Assembly: GCA_905197955.1 (NCBI GenBank)
Contig: CAJKAR010000002.1
Span: 62,001 to 126,000, forward strand
Direction of reading: 5' to 3'
Length of the DNA: 64,000 nt
Origin: an uncultured Lentisphaeria bacterium
Lineage (GTDB): Bacteria > Verrucomicrobiota > Lentisphaeria > Victivallales > UBA1829
A program made the translations under genes and the position numbers. Under the pieces are notes generated by a model that did not search any database, was not told where the DNA came from, and worked only from the letters and a program-made list of their open reading frames with translations. Each line of letters starts with the position of its first letter. Position 1 is the first letter of the stretch. This document shows positions 49,292 to 58,575 of the stretch, one piece after another.

Positions 49292-50437
49292 ATGGCGGAG
49301 CAGCTGGAGAGAGAGATGGAGCAGGAAATTCCGTCGCTGACGGAGTGTCTGACGCAGATTGGATGGAAACATCAGGTCAAAGTTGTCTGTTCTGCGTGCG
49401 GCCAGAAGCTGGATATGACGGAAATTGCGCCGTTTGCCGCTGTCTGCTGTCCCCGTTGCGCCGGCCGGGTTGTCCGTCCTGTTTATTTCGGCAGCTATGT
49501 GCTGGAGGACCAGGGGCGGAAACGGGATTCCATGACAACAGTCTTCCGTGCTTATGACGGAAAGCTCGGTCGCTATGTTTCGCTCAAGATCCTGAATCCG
49601 GAGTATTCCGCTTCCGAAGGCACCCGTTCCCGTTTCACCAAGATTGCACGTCTTCTTGCCGCGATCAACCATCCTGCGATTATTCCCGTTTATGACTGCG
49701 GGGAGCGGAATGGACTGGCCTATATTGTTTCCCAGTATGCGGAGTATGGGACTTTGAAGGAGTTCCTGGCTCTTCAGACCGGTCCTCTGCCGACGGAAAT
49801 GGTGCTCCAATGGGGTCATGATTTGGTATCCGGTATCCGGAAGGCTTTTTCTTCGGGGCTTTCCCATGGGGAGATCAATCCGGCGAACATTCTGGTGGAT
49901 TCCGAGAAACGGGTCCGGCTGACGGGATTCGGGCTTTCCGAACTGATGCGCGAAGCCGGAATCCGAGGGAATGAGATGTATGCCGCTCCTGAAAAAACAG
50001 CAGAGGGAATTATAGATGAAAAAGGGGATGTTTACAGTCTCGGGATCCTTTTTTTCCGTCTGATGACAGGGAAGGAGCCTTCTGCGGAAGGGGGACCGGA
50101 ACGCGGTGAGCTGCCGCAGCTGTCCGGAATGAGCCGGGAGATCAATCGGAAACTGTCGGATCTGGTCCGCCGGATGGTGAGCCGTTTGCCGGAGGAGCGG
50201 CCGGATCTCTCGCAGATCCTTGAGACTCTTGATCTTTCCATGGCTGCGCTGGAGAGCAGTCAGAAGGAGCGGAGACGGAATAAAATAAGTACAAAATTGC
50301 AATATGACGGAAAAATGACGAAGACAAGCGTCGGAAATGACGGATCAGGAAACGGCTGGAAAAAATGGGCTGTTTTGATTTTTTCGCTCCTGCTTCTTCT
50401 TGGTCTTGCAGTGCTTCTGCTGCTTCTGATGCAATAA
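49292..50437 (+). CDS. Membrane-anchored Ser/Thr pseudokinase with zinc ribbon
   Basis: A 381-residue protein with a zinc ribbon (CSAC at 33-36, CPRC at 53-56), a kinase-fold domain (about 67-330), and one C-terminal transmembrane helix (about 359-380). The fold is clear (Lys99 in SLKIL, INHPAIIPVYDCGE, GDVYSLGILFFRLMTGKEP), but the glycine-rich loop is absent, the C-helix Glu is replaced, HRD reads HGE (192-194) and DFG reads GFG (212-214). It is therefore very unlikely to phosphorylate anything. The zinc ribbon plus kinase order matches the active kinase at 32.3 kb, so the two are probably related by duplication. It is 17 nt before the next gene. Confidence 0.88.
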   Translation: MAEQLEREMEQEIPSLTECLTQIGWKHQVKVVCSACGQKLDMTEIAPFAAVCCPRCAGRVVRPVYFGSYVLEDQGRKRDSMTTVFRAYDGKLGRYVSLKILNPEYSASEGTRSRFTKIARLLAAINHPAIIPVYDCGERNGLAYIVSQYAEYGTLKEFLALQTGPLPTEMVLQWGHDLVSGIRKAFSSGLSHGEINPANILVDSEKRVRLTGFGLSELMREAGIRGNEMYAAPEKTAEGIIDEKGDVYSLGILFFRLMTGKEPSAEGGPERGELPQLSGMSREINRKLSDLVRRMVSRLPEERPDLSQILETLDLSMAALESSQKERRRNKISTKLQYDGKMTKTSVGNDGSGNGWKKWAVLIFSLLLLLGLAVLLLLLMQ

Positions 50438-50454
50438 CTCCTGGAGGATTGGCT

Positions 50455-52887
50455 ATGAAATTACAGGCAAAGTTAATGCTGGTCATCGGCGGAGCGGCGG
50501 TCGCGGCAGCGCTCCTGATTCTGATTCTGACGGGATTCCGGATCAATTCCATTTCCGACGGATTCGCGGAGAGTTCCCGGAAAATGAGAAGCGAATCCAT
50601 GAGACGCGAGGCCACATCTGCGGTTTTTGCAGAGGGGGCTCATTTGGATTCGCTCTTCAATGGAATGTTTCTTCGGCTGTACATGCTTTGCCTGGAACTG
50701 TATCGCCGGGGCGGTTCGGCGGAACTTGATGCCAATGAGTTCCGGACTTCTTTGAAACGGACAATTTACGTGACTCCGGAAAAGGATTCCATGCTCCTTC
50801 TGCCGCCCGAAGTGGATTTGGCGGTTGCATTCGGAGAACGGAACGGGAAGAATATTTGTCTGGTTTTTGCCGCGGATTCGAGCCTTTCCGCGAATTTCAC
50901 TCTGCCGGAAGAGCTTCAGAACTTTCGGAAGAACCTGCGTCAGAACATCGGGGCGATCATCGTTCCCCGCAAGGCGGACGGCACGCTTTGGGCTGCGCTG
51001 AATTTCACGGAAAAGAACAGCGGCTTTCTGGCGGCGTTCCGGATCCGGGCAGAAAAACTGCTGAAGAGAACAGGAAACCGTGGAGGAGATTCCTTCTCCA
51101 TGCTGGTTCATGGAAATACCCCTGTGGTGATGTCTGAAAACATTTCCATGAACGTGAAGATTTCGGATTTGATGAAGAAGAATATGCTGGATCTGGCTGC
51201 TCGTCTGGTGCCGTTGCAGAACAGTCGAGTGTCCGAACTGGAGACTCTGGAGAATCCGGGAAAGGGGATTGCGGATCATCGCTGGGAGGCCGCTGCCATT
51301 ACGCTGAAAACATATTCGATTCCAGCCCGCGGACTGCGGTTCGTCTCGGCTTTTCCGTACTATACGGGCGAGGAGGGGGAAACGGTCGCCGGAGCGGAGG
51401 AGTTTTCCGGAAAACAGCTGATTCCGTTCTTCTTTATCATTCTGGCGGGGCTGATGGTGTTTTTCCCGCCGCTGATCCTGCTGGTGCGGAAACTTTCGGA
51501 GGCACTGAGCGGAACGCTGAATTTTGCGAACAGCGCCGGAAAAGGTGATGGGGGAGCTGAGAGCCTCCGGGAAGGATTCTCTGTGGAGTTCATGGAGCTT
51601 TCAGGGGCGCTGAATCATCTTCGCGACAAAATCAGCGGCATGCAGATCCGTCTGAAGAAAAGTCACGAACGGGAGGTGCTGGCACGCAGGGATGCGGAGG
51701 CTTCCAATCGTCTGAAATCGGCGCTTCTGAACGATATGGTGTATGAGTTGAAAGAGCCCCTGAATCTGATTATCGGTTTTTCCGGACTTCTGATGCGGAA
51801 GATGAAGAATCAGGAGGAATCTGCCATTCCATTGAAGAAGATTCATGAGGAGGCGCGGTCGGTGAACCGGATGATCCATTCGATGGGGGAACTCTCCTGT
51901 CTGGATCAGGCGGATGTGGAGCCGTCGTATTCCGAGTTCGAGGTTCCCGGGATGGTGGCCGAGGTACGCGATTCCTGCATGGCACTCTCTTCCGAACGCC
52001 ATGTTTCTCTTGAGGTGCATTGTGCGGAGATGCCGGAACGGATCATTTCCGATCGGCGGATCATGCTCCATATGCTGAAGCTGGCGGCATCGACTCTGCT
52101 TCTTTCCGCCCGTCCACGGACGAAGATCAAATGGGTCTGCGAGAAGAAGGAAGAGACCATTTCGTTCCTGTTCAGCGATGCAAAAACGGATGCCCCGGTC
52201 ACGGTTGCCGATATCTATCGGGAACATCGGTCGGCTTCCGGTACGGCTTCGAGATCGTATCCGGGCTTCGGCGCCGCCATTTTGAACCTGACGATTCTGG
52301 AGGCAGAGGCCGCTCTGATCGGAGCTCAGGTGGATGTGCGCCGGGAAGAGTCGGCGGATACGGTTATTGAGATTACCATCCGGAAAAATGATTTGGATCT
52401 GCTGGAGCCGGGAACGGCAGCGGGAGGAGAGGTGCATGGAGAGGAACTGGATCGTTCCAGAACGTCATTCTCCGATTCTCCGCAGACGGCGGGGGCCGCC
52501 CGGAAAGTCTATCGTGCAGAGGGGCGTTCTCTGGAGGTGCTCATCGCCGAGCGCTCCGAATCGGGCGCAACGATGCTTTCCATGATGCTGGAAAACGAAA
52601 AATGTTCGATTGTCTGCGTGAAATCCGCGGAAGAATGTCTGGCCGTTCTGAAGGAGAAGCATTTTGACATTCTGCTGCTGGATTTGAACCTTCAGCGGGC
52701 GTTCTGCGCATCGCTGATTTCCACCATCCGCCGGGAGATCACGCATTCGCTGGTGCTGATTGCCATGACTTCGGGTCTGACGGAGGCGGAGCAGGCGGCA
52801 ATCATGGAATCCGGCGTGGATCAGTGCCTTTTGAAGCCCATCGGAGAGGATGAGTTGATCGCGGCGATCCGGAAGTTCGAATTCTGA
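50455..52887 (+). CDS. Degenerate hybrid histidine-kinase-like protein with receiver domain
   Basis: An 810-residue membrane protein: helix 1 (about 8-28), a periplasmic sensor region, helix 2 (about 322-345), a HAMP-like stretch, a HisKA-like helix pair, a diverged ATPase-like region and a C-terminal receiver (about 693-810). The H-box reads NDMVYELKEPLNLIIGFSGLLM, with Tyr430 at the phospho-His position. The ATPase N-box and DxGxG motifs are not recognisable. The receiver keeps the phospho-acceptor Asp743 in ILLLDLNL, Thr772 and Lys794 in LLKPI, but the first acidic pair is reduced to a single Glu. GGAGG precedes the ATG at 7 nt. It probably relays signals from another kinase or works as a scaffold. 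Confidence 0.86.
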   Translation: MKLQAKLMLVIGGAAVAAALLILILTGFRINSISDGFAESSRKMRSESMRREATSAVFAEGAHLDSLFNGMFLRLYMLCLELYRRGGSAELDANEFRTSLKRTIYVTPEKDSMLLLPPEVDLAVAFGERNGKNICLVFAADSSLSANFTLPEELQNFRKNLRQNIGAIIVPRKADGTLWAALNFTEKNSGFLAAFRIRAEKLLKRTGNRGGDSFSMLVHGNTPVVMSENISMNVKISDLMKKNMLDLAARLVPLQNSRVSELETLENPGKGIADHRWEAAAITLKTYSIPARGLRFVSAFPYYTGEEGETVAGAEEFSGKQLIPFFFIILAGLMVFFPPLILLVRKLSEALSGTLNFANSAGKGDGGAESLREGFSVEFMELSGALNHLRDKISGMQIRLKKSHEREVLARRDAEASNRLKSALLNDMVYELKEPLNLIIGFSGLLMRKMKNQEESAIPLKKIHEEARSVNRMIHSMGELSCLDQADVEPSYSEFEVPGMVAEVRDSCMALSSERHVSLEVHCAEMPERIISDRRIMLHMLKLAASTLLLSARPRTKIKWVCEKKEETISFLFSDAKTDAPVTVADIYREHRSASGTASRSYPGFGAAILNLTILEAEAALIGAQVDVRREESADTVIEITIRKNDLDLLEPGTAAGGEVHGEELDRSRTSFSDSPQTAGAARKVYRAEGRSLEVLIAERSESGATMLSMMLENEKCSIVCVKSAEECLAVLKEKHFDILLLDLNLQRAFCASLISTIRREITHSLVLIAMTSGLTEAEQAAIMESGVDQCLLKPIGEDELIAAIRKFEF

Positions 52888-52903
52888 TTCCGGGAGGGCG
52901 GAG

Positions 52904-53332
52904 ATGTATGGAAAACGTTCCAGAAAATTTTTTGTCATTGGTCTGGCAGTCTTTCTGACGGCTCCGCTGTTTCTTCTGCTGCAGTCGAAATACAAGGGGC
53001 GTTCGTACTATTCGAAGCGTTCTCCGCAGATTCTCCGGCACTATTTGCAGATGACCGTGGATGTCTATTGCGACCGCGCCCGTCTGGGAGGGGAATATCC
53101 GGAATATTCGGTTCTTCTGATTCGCGAGTTCCTCTCCCGTGACAATAAAGTCTCCGCGGAAACCTGGCTCCGGTACGGCGTGTTCGAATGGCGCAATCCC
53201 GCTCTGGCGGAACTGTATGCGAAACTGGTGACCCGCGGAGTCCTGAGTGTTCCGCATCCGGAATCGTTTGCCCGTTTTCTCCGGGAGGAAGCGGAGGAGT
53301 TCAGAGATGATGACAGCGATCAGAACGAGTAG
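52904..53332 (+). CDS. Membrane-anchored protein of unknown function
   Basis: A 142-residue protein with one N-terminal hydrophobic anchor (about residues 9-27, FFVIGLAVFLTAPLFLLLQ) and a soluble domain rich in Arg, Tyr and Glu (ILRHYLQMTVDVYCDRARLGG, AELYAKLVTRGVLSVPHPES) with an acidic end (DDDSDQNE). No family was recognised. GGAGGGCGGAG precedes the ATG. It lies 16 nt after the degenerate histidine kinase gene and overlaps the next gene by 26 nt, so it is part of the same operon. Confidence 0.72.
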   Translation: MYGKRSRKFFVIGLAVFLTAPLFLLLQSKYKGRSYYSKRSPQILRHYLQMTVDVYCDRARLGGEYPEYSVLLIREFLSRDNKVSAETWLRYGVFEWRNPALAELYAKLVTRGVLSVPHPESFARFLREEAEEFRDDDSDQNE

Positions 53333-54800
53333 ACGCTCCGGCGTTTTGACCGATTCCCTGCTGGTCACATGCGTAGCGGCGATGATTCTTCTCCTCCGCA
53401 TGCTGTACTGCGATGGCGGAGCGATTCATCCGGAGGCATTTTCCTTTCTGCGCGTATATACGGAAGGCCGTCCGTTCTGGGCGACCATCTACAACCCCGC
53501 CTTCAACGACTGGATCATGTATCAGCCTCGCGAATTAAGCTATTGCGTTGATTATCTTGATGCTCAGTGGATCGCCTGGTGCATTCATGCCGGATGGGTT
53601 CATTTTTATCCGTTGAGCGGTCTGGTGCTTGCCTGCGGGACGGTGTTTCTTCAGCAGTATGGCGCACGGAAATGCTTTCCGGATCTGGATGGACGGATCA
53701 TCACACTGGTTTCTCTGATCTATGCGCTGTTTCCTGTGACCTCGGTGACCTACTATCGGTCCGCGAAACCTCTGACCGCATTTTTTCTGACGGCATCCTG
53801 TTTTCTGATCCTCATTCTCTTCCGGCGGCTGCATGACGGAGGAAGATGCCGAATGACGTTGTGCCTTCTCTTTTGTTCTCTCTTTTTTCTGATGATGGCA
53901 GATCGTCAGGGAGCCTTTTTTACTGCGGTTTTTGCGGCGCTGTGCGGATTGGCTCTGATGGGAGTTTCGCGTTCCGGCTACATCCGGCATCCCGGAATTC
54001 TGCTGAAGACGGCTCTGTTCTCCTGGGGAATCGTCCTGTTCGGGTTGCTGTACAATCTCATTTTTTCACCGTATCTGGTGTATCGTCTGAACGGCTATCT
54101 GCCTGATTTTGATTATCAGTACACGGAAGGGGGCGAAGTCTTCCAGTTTGATGGGGGATTGGAGTTTGTGTTTTCGAATCTCGGCCGATTTTTCTGCGGT
54201 TCCGGCGGCTGGCCCGGAATTGCGGCGGGAATTGTGGTGATGATGATTCTTCTGGCGGCGCTGGCGTCCCGTGTCCGGCGGCGGGTGGATGGACATGGCT
54301 GGCTGACCGACATGCGTCTTTGCGTTCCGCTGGTGTTCCTCTATTCCGGCGCAGCTCTGACCGCATGCGCAAATGTCATGGCGGAGAAGTGCCCGCCGAT
54401 CCTGGTGGAGAGAGATCTGCTGAACGGCTCCTATGCGACTCCCATGACGGCTCTGATGATTGTTTTCCTCCTGATCGGAATGAATCAGACCTTCCGGAAG
54501 TGCCGCTGGCGGATTCTGTGGATTGTTCTTCTTTCCTGTTCCCTTCTGTGCCAGCTGGAAGAGTATTGTCCGTGGGGAGGAGATGTTCCGGCCTTTCTGG
54601 ATTTTACCTACGATGTCTCATACGGGCCGGAGGTCCGGGTGATGAAACATCTTTTAGCGGATCCTTCGGCGGATTTCCGGAAGTATCCGCTGATGTACCG
54701 GAACATGCTTCTGCTGCGCCAGATGCGCGGACTGCCCGCATTTGAAGATGAGAGCCGGGTTTATTACTATCTCCGGCTCTATCGGGGAAAGCGGATTTGA
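53307..54800 (+). CDS. Polytopic membrane protein of unknown function
   Basis: A 497-residue integral membrane protein with about nine to ten hydrophobic segments and a short soluble C-terminus. Loop sequences such as YNPAFNDWIMYQPRELSY, after helix 1, recall the extracytoplasmic loops of GT-C-type enzymes, and the general plan resembles the membrane protein at 1.7-3.2 kb, but no diagnostic motif is seen. GGAGG lies 9 nt before the first of two ATG codons. It is the last gene of the signalling operon, six bases from the convergent PDZ protein gene. Confidence 0.68.
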   Translation: MMTAIRTSRRSGVLTDSLLVTCVAAMILLLRMLYCDGGAIHPEAFSFLRVYTEGRPFWATIYNPAFNDWIMYQPRELSYCVDYLDAQWIAWCIHAGWVHFYPLSGLVLACGTVFLQQYGARKCFPDLDGRIITLVSLIYALFPVTSVTYYRSAKPLTAFFLTASCFLILILFRRLHDGGRCRMTLCLLFCSLFFLMMADRQGAFFTAVFAALCGLALMGVSRSGYIRHPGILLKTALFSWGIVLFGLLYNLIFSPYLVYRLNGYLPDFDYQYTEGGEVFQFDGGLEFVFSNLGRFFCGSGGWPGIAAGIVVMMILLAALASRVRRRVDGHGWLTDMRLCVPLVFLYSGAALTACANVMAEKCPPILVERDLLNGSYATPMTALMIVFLLIGMNQTFRKCRWRILWIVLLSCSLLCQLEEYCPWGGDVPAFLDFTYDVSYGPEVRVMKHLLADPSADFRKYPLMYRNMLLLRQMRGLPAFEDESRVYYYLRLYRGKRI

Positions 54801-54806
54801 GAGGGA

Positions 54807-56984
54807 TTATCTGCCGTTGTCGAGCTTGACGGTGACGATGCGCGTTACCGCAAGACGGCGTACTCCGAGTCGCAGTTCCTTCTGTCCTGCGATCAGCTTT
54901 TTGAATTCGTTCAGACTGGAGACCGCCTTCCCGTTGACGCTGATAATGAGCTCATACGGCTTGATGCCCGCAACGGCGGCGCGTCCGCCGGGGCGCACTC
55001 CGGCAACAAGAATTCCACCTTCCGGAGCGGCCATCTGGAAGTAGTTGCGAACCTCGTAGGTCAGATCGCAGACAGTGATTCCGAGCGGCTCATCCGTGAA
55101 TTTTTCCGTGGTATCGAAACTCGGCGGCGCCGCGGAAATGGTAAGATTGTACTCCTGGAACGCTCCGTTGCGGACCACTCCCAGACGGACCTTGGTTCCG
55201 AGTCCGATTCTTCCGAGCATCTCGTTGAAATCGTTTCGTGTGCTTCCCCACGGCGTGGGAATTTCGTTGTAATACTGCTGCGGGATTTCATCGTATCGAG
55301 CCCAGGGGAAACGGTCGAGACGGTTTGCGCGGAAGAGACCGCCTTCGAGTCGTTCCGGTTTGACGGCTCCCTCGGGAGTGATCGAGATCAGGATGTCTCC
55401 GTCTTTGAGTCCCAGTTTTGCCGCCGGGGAATCCGGATAGACGGAAATGATGAGAAGTCCGTATCTGCCGTCCGCCGTGAGTTCGGCCGCATTTTTCGCC
55501 CGGGCGAGCGCAGGATCCAGCTTCTGGAATTCGATTCCGAGCCATGCAATCTGTTCATCGCCTTTCCGGGGAACGTTCGAAAGATCGAAATCTTTCAGCT
55601 GTTCCCGGAGCATATCCGCGGAGACCGGATATTTGATTCCGCCTGCCTGCCGGATGCTGCGCCGGTCAAGAAGCAGCGAGAGCAGTTCGCCATCCGTCTT
55701 GAAGACCAGCATATTCGAGCGGCTTGTGAACGGAGGAACCTGGAAACCGCGGAATCCGGTCAGCAGAAGACGGATCTCATCGGTGAGAACATCCATGTCG
55801 AGATCCCTGCCGAAGCTCTTCAGCTGAACAATATAGACATCCGAGCCGAATTCTTTGGCGAGAGGCCCGTCATAGATTCGGATTCCTCTGCCCGGCAGCG
55901 TTTTTTCCGGAATCGCGGTCAGCCCTCCGAAATTCCGCAGAGTTCCCTCGAAACGTGCCGGAATGGTTTTGCCGTTCACCGTAATGAGGATTCCGGAGAG
56001 ACGAGCCGTTTCCGCCGGAGTCAGGTTCGCTGCAATGAGAACGTGTCCGTTTTCCAGTCTGATTCCGTATGCATCGACCTCATTGCGGGTGCTGCCGCGC
56101 CGGTAGCGCAGCGTGCCGGAGGCCTGTTTGACCGGCTTGAGACGAATTCGCACCGGATAAATGTTCTGTTTCAGCATCTGGTTGAAATCCGCGAGTTTTT
56201 TCTCGAATTCCGCTGCGGAAATCTGTTTCCATTTGCGTGGATTCAGATCGCGTTCGGTGCCGAGCGGCAGACTGTTTTTCATGGAAATTCCGAACAGCTC
56301 GCCTTTTTCATTGACGATCAGGGAGTTCGGCGGCATGTTGACATACTCCTTCCCGGAGGCCAGATTGCGGACGATTCCCGTGGGGGTGTAGGGACGGACG
56401 GATGCGATGCGAGTGCCCCCTTCTTCCACACGGAAGAACGAGAACTTCTTTCCTTTCTCCTCTTTCCGGAACGACAGAGGGACAATACCGGGAACGGGTT
56501 GTTCCGTCCGGATCATCACGCTCCGGTGTTCCGGGTAGTAAGCGGCGATTTTTGCGGGGTAGCGTTTCCCGTTGAAGACCACGTCGATGGATTTGAGCCA
56601 GTCCGGCATGGCGGTGATGTCCGAGGAGAGAAATTCCGTGGAGGAGAGCGCATACCCCGGCACCCGGAACGGACGCTGGTCGGCAAGAATGGCTTCCGGA
56701 TTCTCGTTGTGAACCTGGTTGCAGGCGGGGCAGGCGTAGCCGACGGCGATTTCTGTACGGTCGGCGTTTTCATCCGGCTGGAAGAAGTATTCCACGTCGA
56801 TCAGGGAGGAGGCAAACTTGTCCAGCAGTTGCCGGTTCAGTTTGCTCAGATCGGCGGAGGAGGGCGACTTCTCCTGTTCGGCGGCCGGTGTTTTGCTCCG
56901 GGGGGCGGAGACCGTTTCCGGAACGGCGGAAAGGGCGACGGCGGAAAGAAGGACGGAGAGTGTCAGCAGTTTTTTTCGATTCAT
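54807..56984 (-). CDS. Exported HtrA-like protein with degenerate protease domains and two PDZ domains
   Basis: A 725-residue exported protein with a signal peptide (about 1-20). Two segments (about 55-265 and 270-460) look like diverged trypsin-fold domains. The expected Ser site GNSGGP is PPNSLIVNEKGE, and no His/Asp pair in the right context was seen; a CPACNQVH motif lies near the start instead. Two PDZ-like domains follow: LGIEFQKLDPAL to PDSPAAKLGLKDGDILISI, and GITVCDLTYEVRN to PGGRAAVAGIKPYELIISVNG. It starts 21 nt downstream of the active lipoprotein HtrA and is probably a non-catalytic partner. Domain limits are approximate. Confidence 0.78.
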   Translation of the reverse strand: MNRKKLLTLSVLLSAVALSAVPETVSAPRSKTPAAEQEKSPSSADLSKLNRQLLDKFASSLIDVEYFFQPDENADRTEIAVGYACPACNQVHNENPEAILADQRPFRVPGYALSSTEFLSSDITAMPDWLKSIDVVFNGKRYPAKIAAYYPEHRSVMIRTEQPVPGIVPLSFRKEEKGKKFSFFRVEEGGTRIASVRPYTPTGIVRNLASGKEYVNMPPNSLIVNEKGELFGISMKNSLPLGTERDLNPRKWKQISAAEFEKKLADFNQMLKQNIYPVRIRLKPVKQASGTLRYRRGSTRNEVDAYGIRLENGHVLIAANLTPAETARLSGILITVNGKTIPARFEGTLRNFGGLTAIPEKTLPGRGIRIYDGPLAKEFGSDVYIVQLKSFGRDLDMDVLTDEIRLLLTGFRGFQVPPFTSRSNMLVFKTDGELLSLLLDRRSIRQAGGIKYPVSADMLREQLKDFDLSNVPRKGDEQIAWLGIEFQKLDPALARAKNAAELTADGRYGLLIISVYPDSPAAKLGLKDGDILISITPEGAVKPERLEGGLFRANRLDRFPWARYDEIPQQYYNEIPTPWGSTRNDFNEMLGRIGLGTKVRLGVVRNGAFQEYNLTISAAPPSFDTTEKFTDEPLGITVCDLTYEVRNYFQMAAPEGGILVAGVRPGGRAAVAGIKPYELIISVNGKAVSSLNEFKKLIAGQKELRLGVRRLAVTRIVTVKLDNGR

Positions 56985-57005
56985 CGTATGACTCCGTTTG
57001 TTTGA

Positions 57006-58364
57006 TTATTGAATGTCGTTGGAGAAATCCATGATGATCTGACGGCGCTGGCCGCCGCGCAGAACGACGAAATCCGCTTTGGTGGTTTCGTTGATGTTTT
57101 TCATGGCATTCTGATATGCGAGGTTCAAATCGGCAAGGGTCCGGATCGGCTGTCCGTTGACGGAAAGGATGATGTCGTCCTTGTAGAGGTGTGCCTGGGC
57201 CGCATTGCCGTAGGGGACCACACCGAAGAGATAGACGCCGCGTGTACGGTAGAAATAAAGATTGGGACTGTCGAAACGGTTGATTGCTTTGGCAGTCAGG
57301 CCCCAGCGCGGGCAGGAGCTTTCATCGCCTTCGACCTCGCCTTTTGCCACGGGTGCCAGCGCGATGTCAAAGGTTTTTCCGTCGCGGACGACGGTAAACG
57401 TGACGGCTTTGCCGAATGGCATAAGTCCGAGCATGCGGAGAAATCCGGGCATGGACTCGCCGGTGGCGACTGTGATTTTTCTGCCGTCTGCGGCGATGAT
57501 GCGGTCATTCGGGAGAAATCCGGCTTTCCTTGCGGGGCTTCCGGGCTCGGTGCCGGAGACGATGACTCCATCGGTGAAATTAAAATAGATATCCCGGTTG
57601 AAGTCGCGGAGCGGCTGGAGAAGGAATCCGAACCATGCCCAGTTGACCTTCCCGTACTGGCGCAGTCGGGGAAGAACATCGCGGATCGTGGTGGAGGGGA
57701 TCGAGAAGCCGACCGTTCCGCCGGAACGGACTCCGAGCGTATTGATGCCGACCACTTTTCCGGAGGTGTTGACCAGGGGTCCGCCGGAATTTCCCGGTGA
57801 AATGGATGCATCGGTCTGATACCAGAGGGAATACATGCCGTTGACCGGGAGATAGCGCGAGGCGCAGGAGATGATGCCGATGGATACGGACCGGTTCAAA
57901 CCCCATGGTGCGCCCATGGCCATGACGAAATCGCCTTCCGAGAGGGTCTCCGGAGCAAGTTCGGCAAAGGGGAGCGGCGGAGTGCCGGGAGGGAGAGTCA
58001 GTTTCAGGAGAGCGAGATCAAGATCTTTGTCGCTGCCGATGATTTTTGCCTGAAAAGCGCGGCCGTCGTTCAGAAGACAGCGGATCGATTGAGCCTTGTC
58101 GATCACATGCCAGTTCGTCAGCATTTCCCCGTCGGGCGAGATCAGGACTCCGGAACCGGCAACGACATTGCTCTGCTCCCTGCCGAGTTTCATATCTCCC
58201 GCCACCGCATTGATATAGACGACCGCTGGGAAAACCTTGTTTCCCGCTTCTGAAACAATCTCCTGAAAACCGGAGGGCTTTCCGGAATTGGAAACGGATG
58301 CGCATCCAGTCGCCAGCAGAGTGCCCGCGGCGAGTCCGGCAAAGAAAACAGAACGTAGTATCAT
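57006..58364 (-). CDS. HtrA/DegP-type serine protease, lipoprotein
   Basis: A 452-residue envelope protease. The N-terminus ends in a lipobox (LATGC, Cys21), so Lgt would lipidate it. The trypsin-like domain has a full triad: His86 in MLTNWHVID, Asp116 in DLDLALLKL and Ser193 in SPGNSGGPLVN. Two PDZ-like regions follow (GSPARKAGFLPNDRIIAADGR, and GNAAQAHLYKDDIILSVNGQPI). HtrA proteins degrade or refold damaged envelope proteins. AGGAG lies upstream of the ATG. It is first in a two-gene unit with the degenerate protease/PDZ protein. Confidence 0.9.
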   Translation of the reverse strand: MILRSVFFAGLAAGTLLATGCASVSNSGKPSGFQEIVSEAGNKVFPAVVYINAVAGDMKLGREQSNVVAGSGVLISPDGEMLTNWHVIDKAQSIRCLLNDGRAFQAKIIGSDKDLDLALLKLTLPPGTPPLPFAELAPETLSEGDFVMAMGAPWGLNRSVSIGIISCASRYLPVNGMYSLWYQTDASISPGNSGGPLVNTSGKVVGINTLGVRSGGTVGFSIPSTTIRDVLPRLRQYGKVNWAWFGFLLQPLRDFNRDIYFNFTDGVIVSGTEPGSPARKAGFLPNDRIIAADGRKITVATGESMPGFLRMLGLMPFGKAVTFTVVRDGKTFDIALAPVAKGEVEGDESSCPRWGLTAKAINRFDSPNLYFYRTRGVYLFGVVPYGNAAQAHLYKDDIILSVNGQPIRTLADLNLAYQNAMKNINETTKADFVVLRGGQRRQIIMDFSNDIQ

Positions 58365-58575
58365 TTTGCAGCTCCTGTTGAGTTTTTTAACAATGTAGTA
58401 TGGTTTTTCTACAAATACAAACAGAATTCCCGGGAAACGAAAGGGGGTCTCCTTGAAGAGATATAGAAAAGGAATTTGCCATTTTGTTCCGTTGTCCGCC
58501 GGATTTCTCGGTTTTGAACTTGAAAAAAAAGGAAAATACGGTTATGTTTCCCGAAACAAAAGAAGGTGGTCTGAG

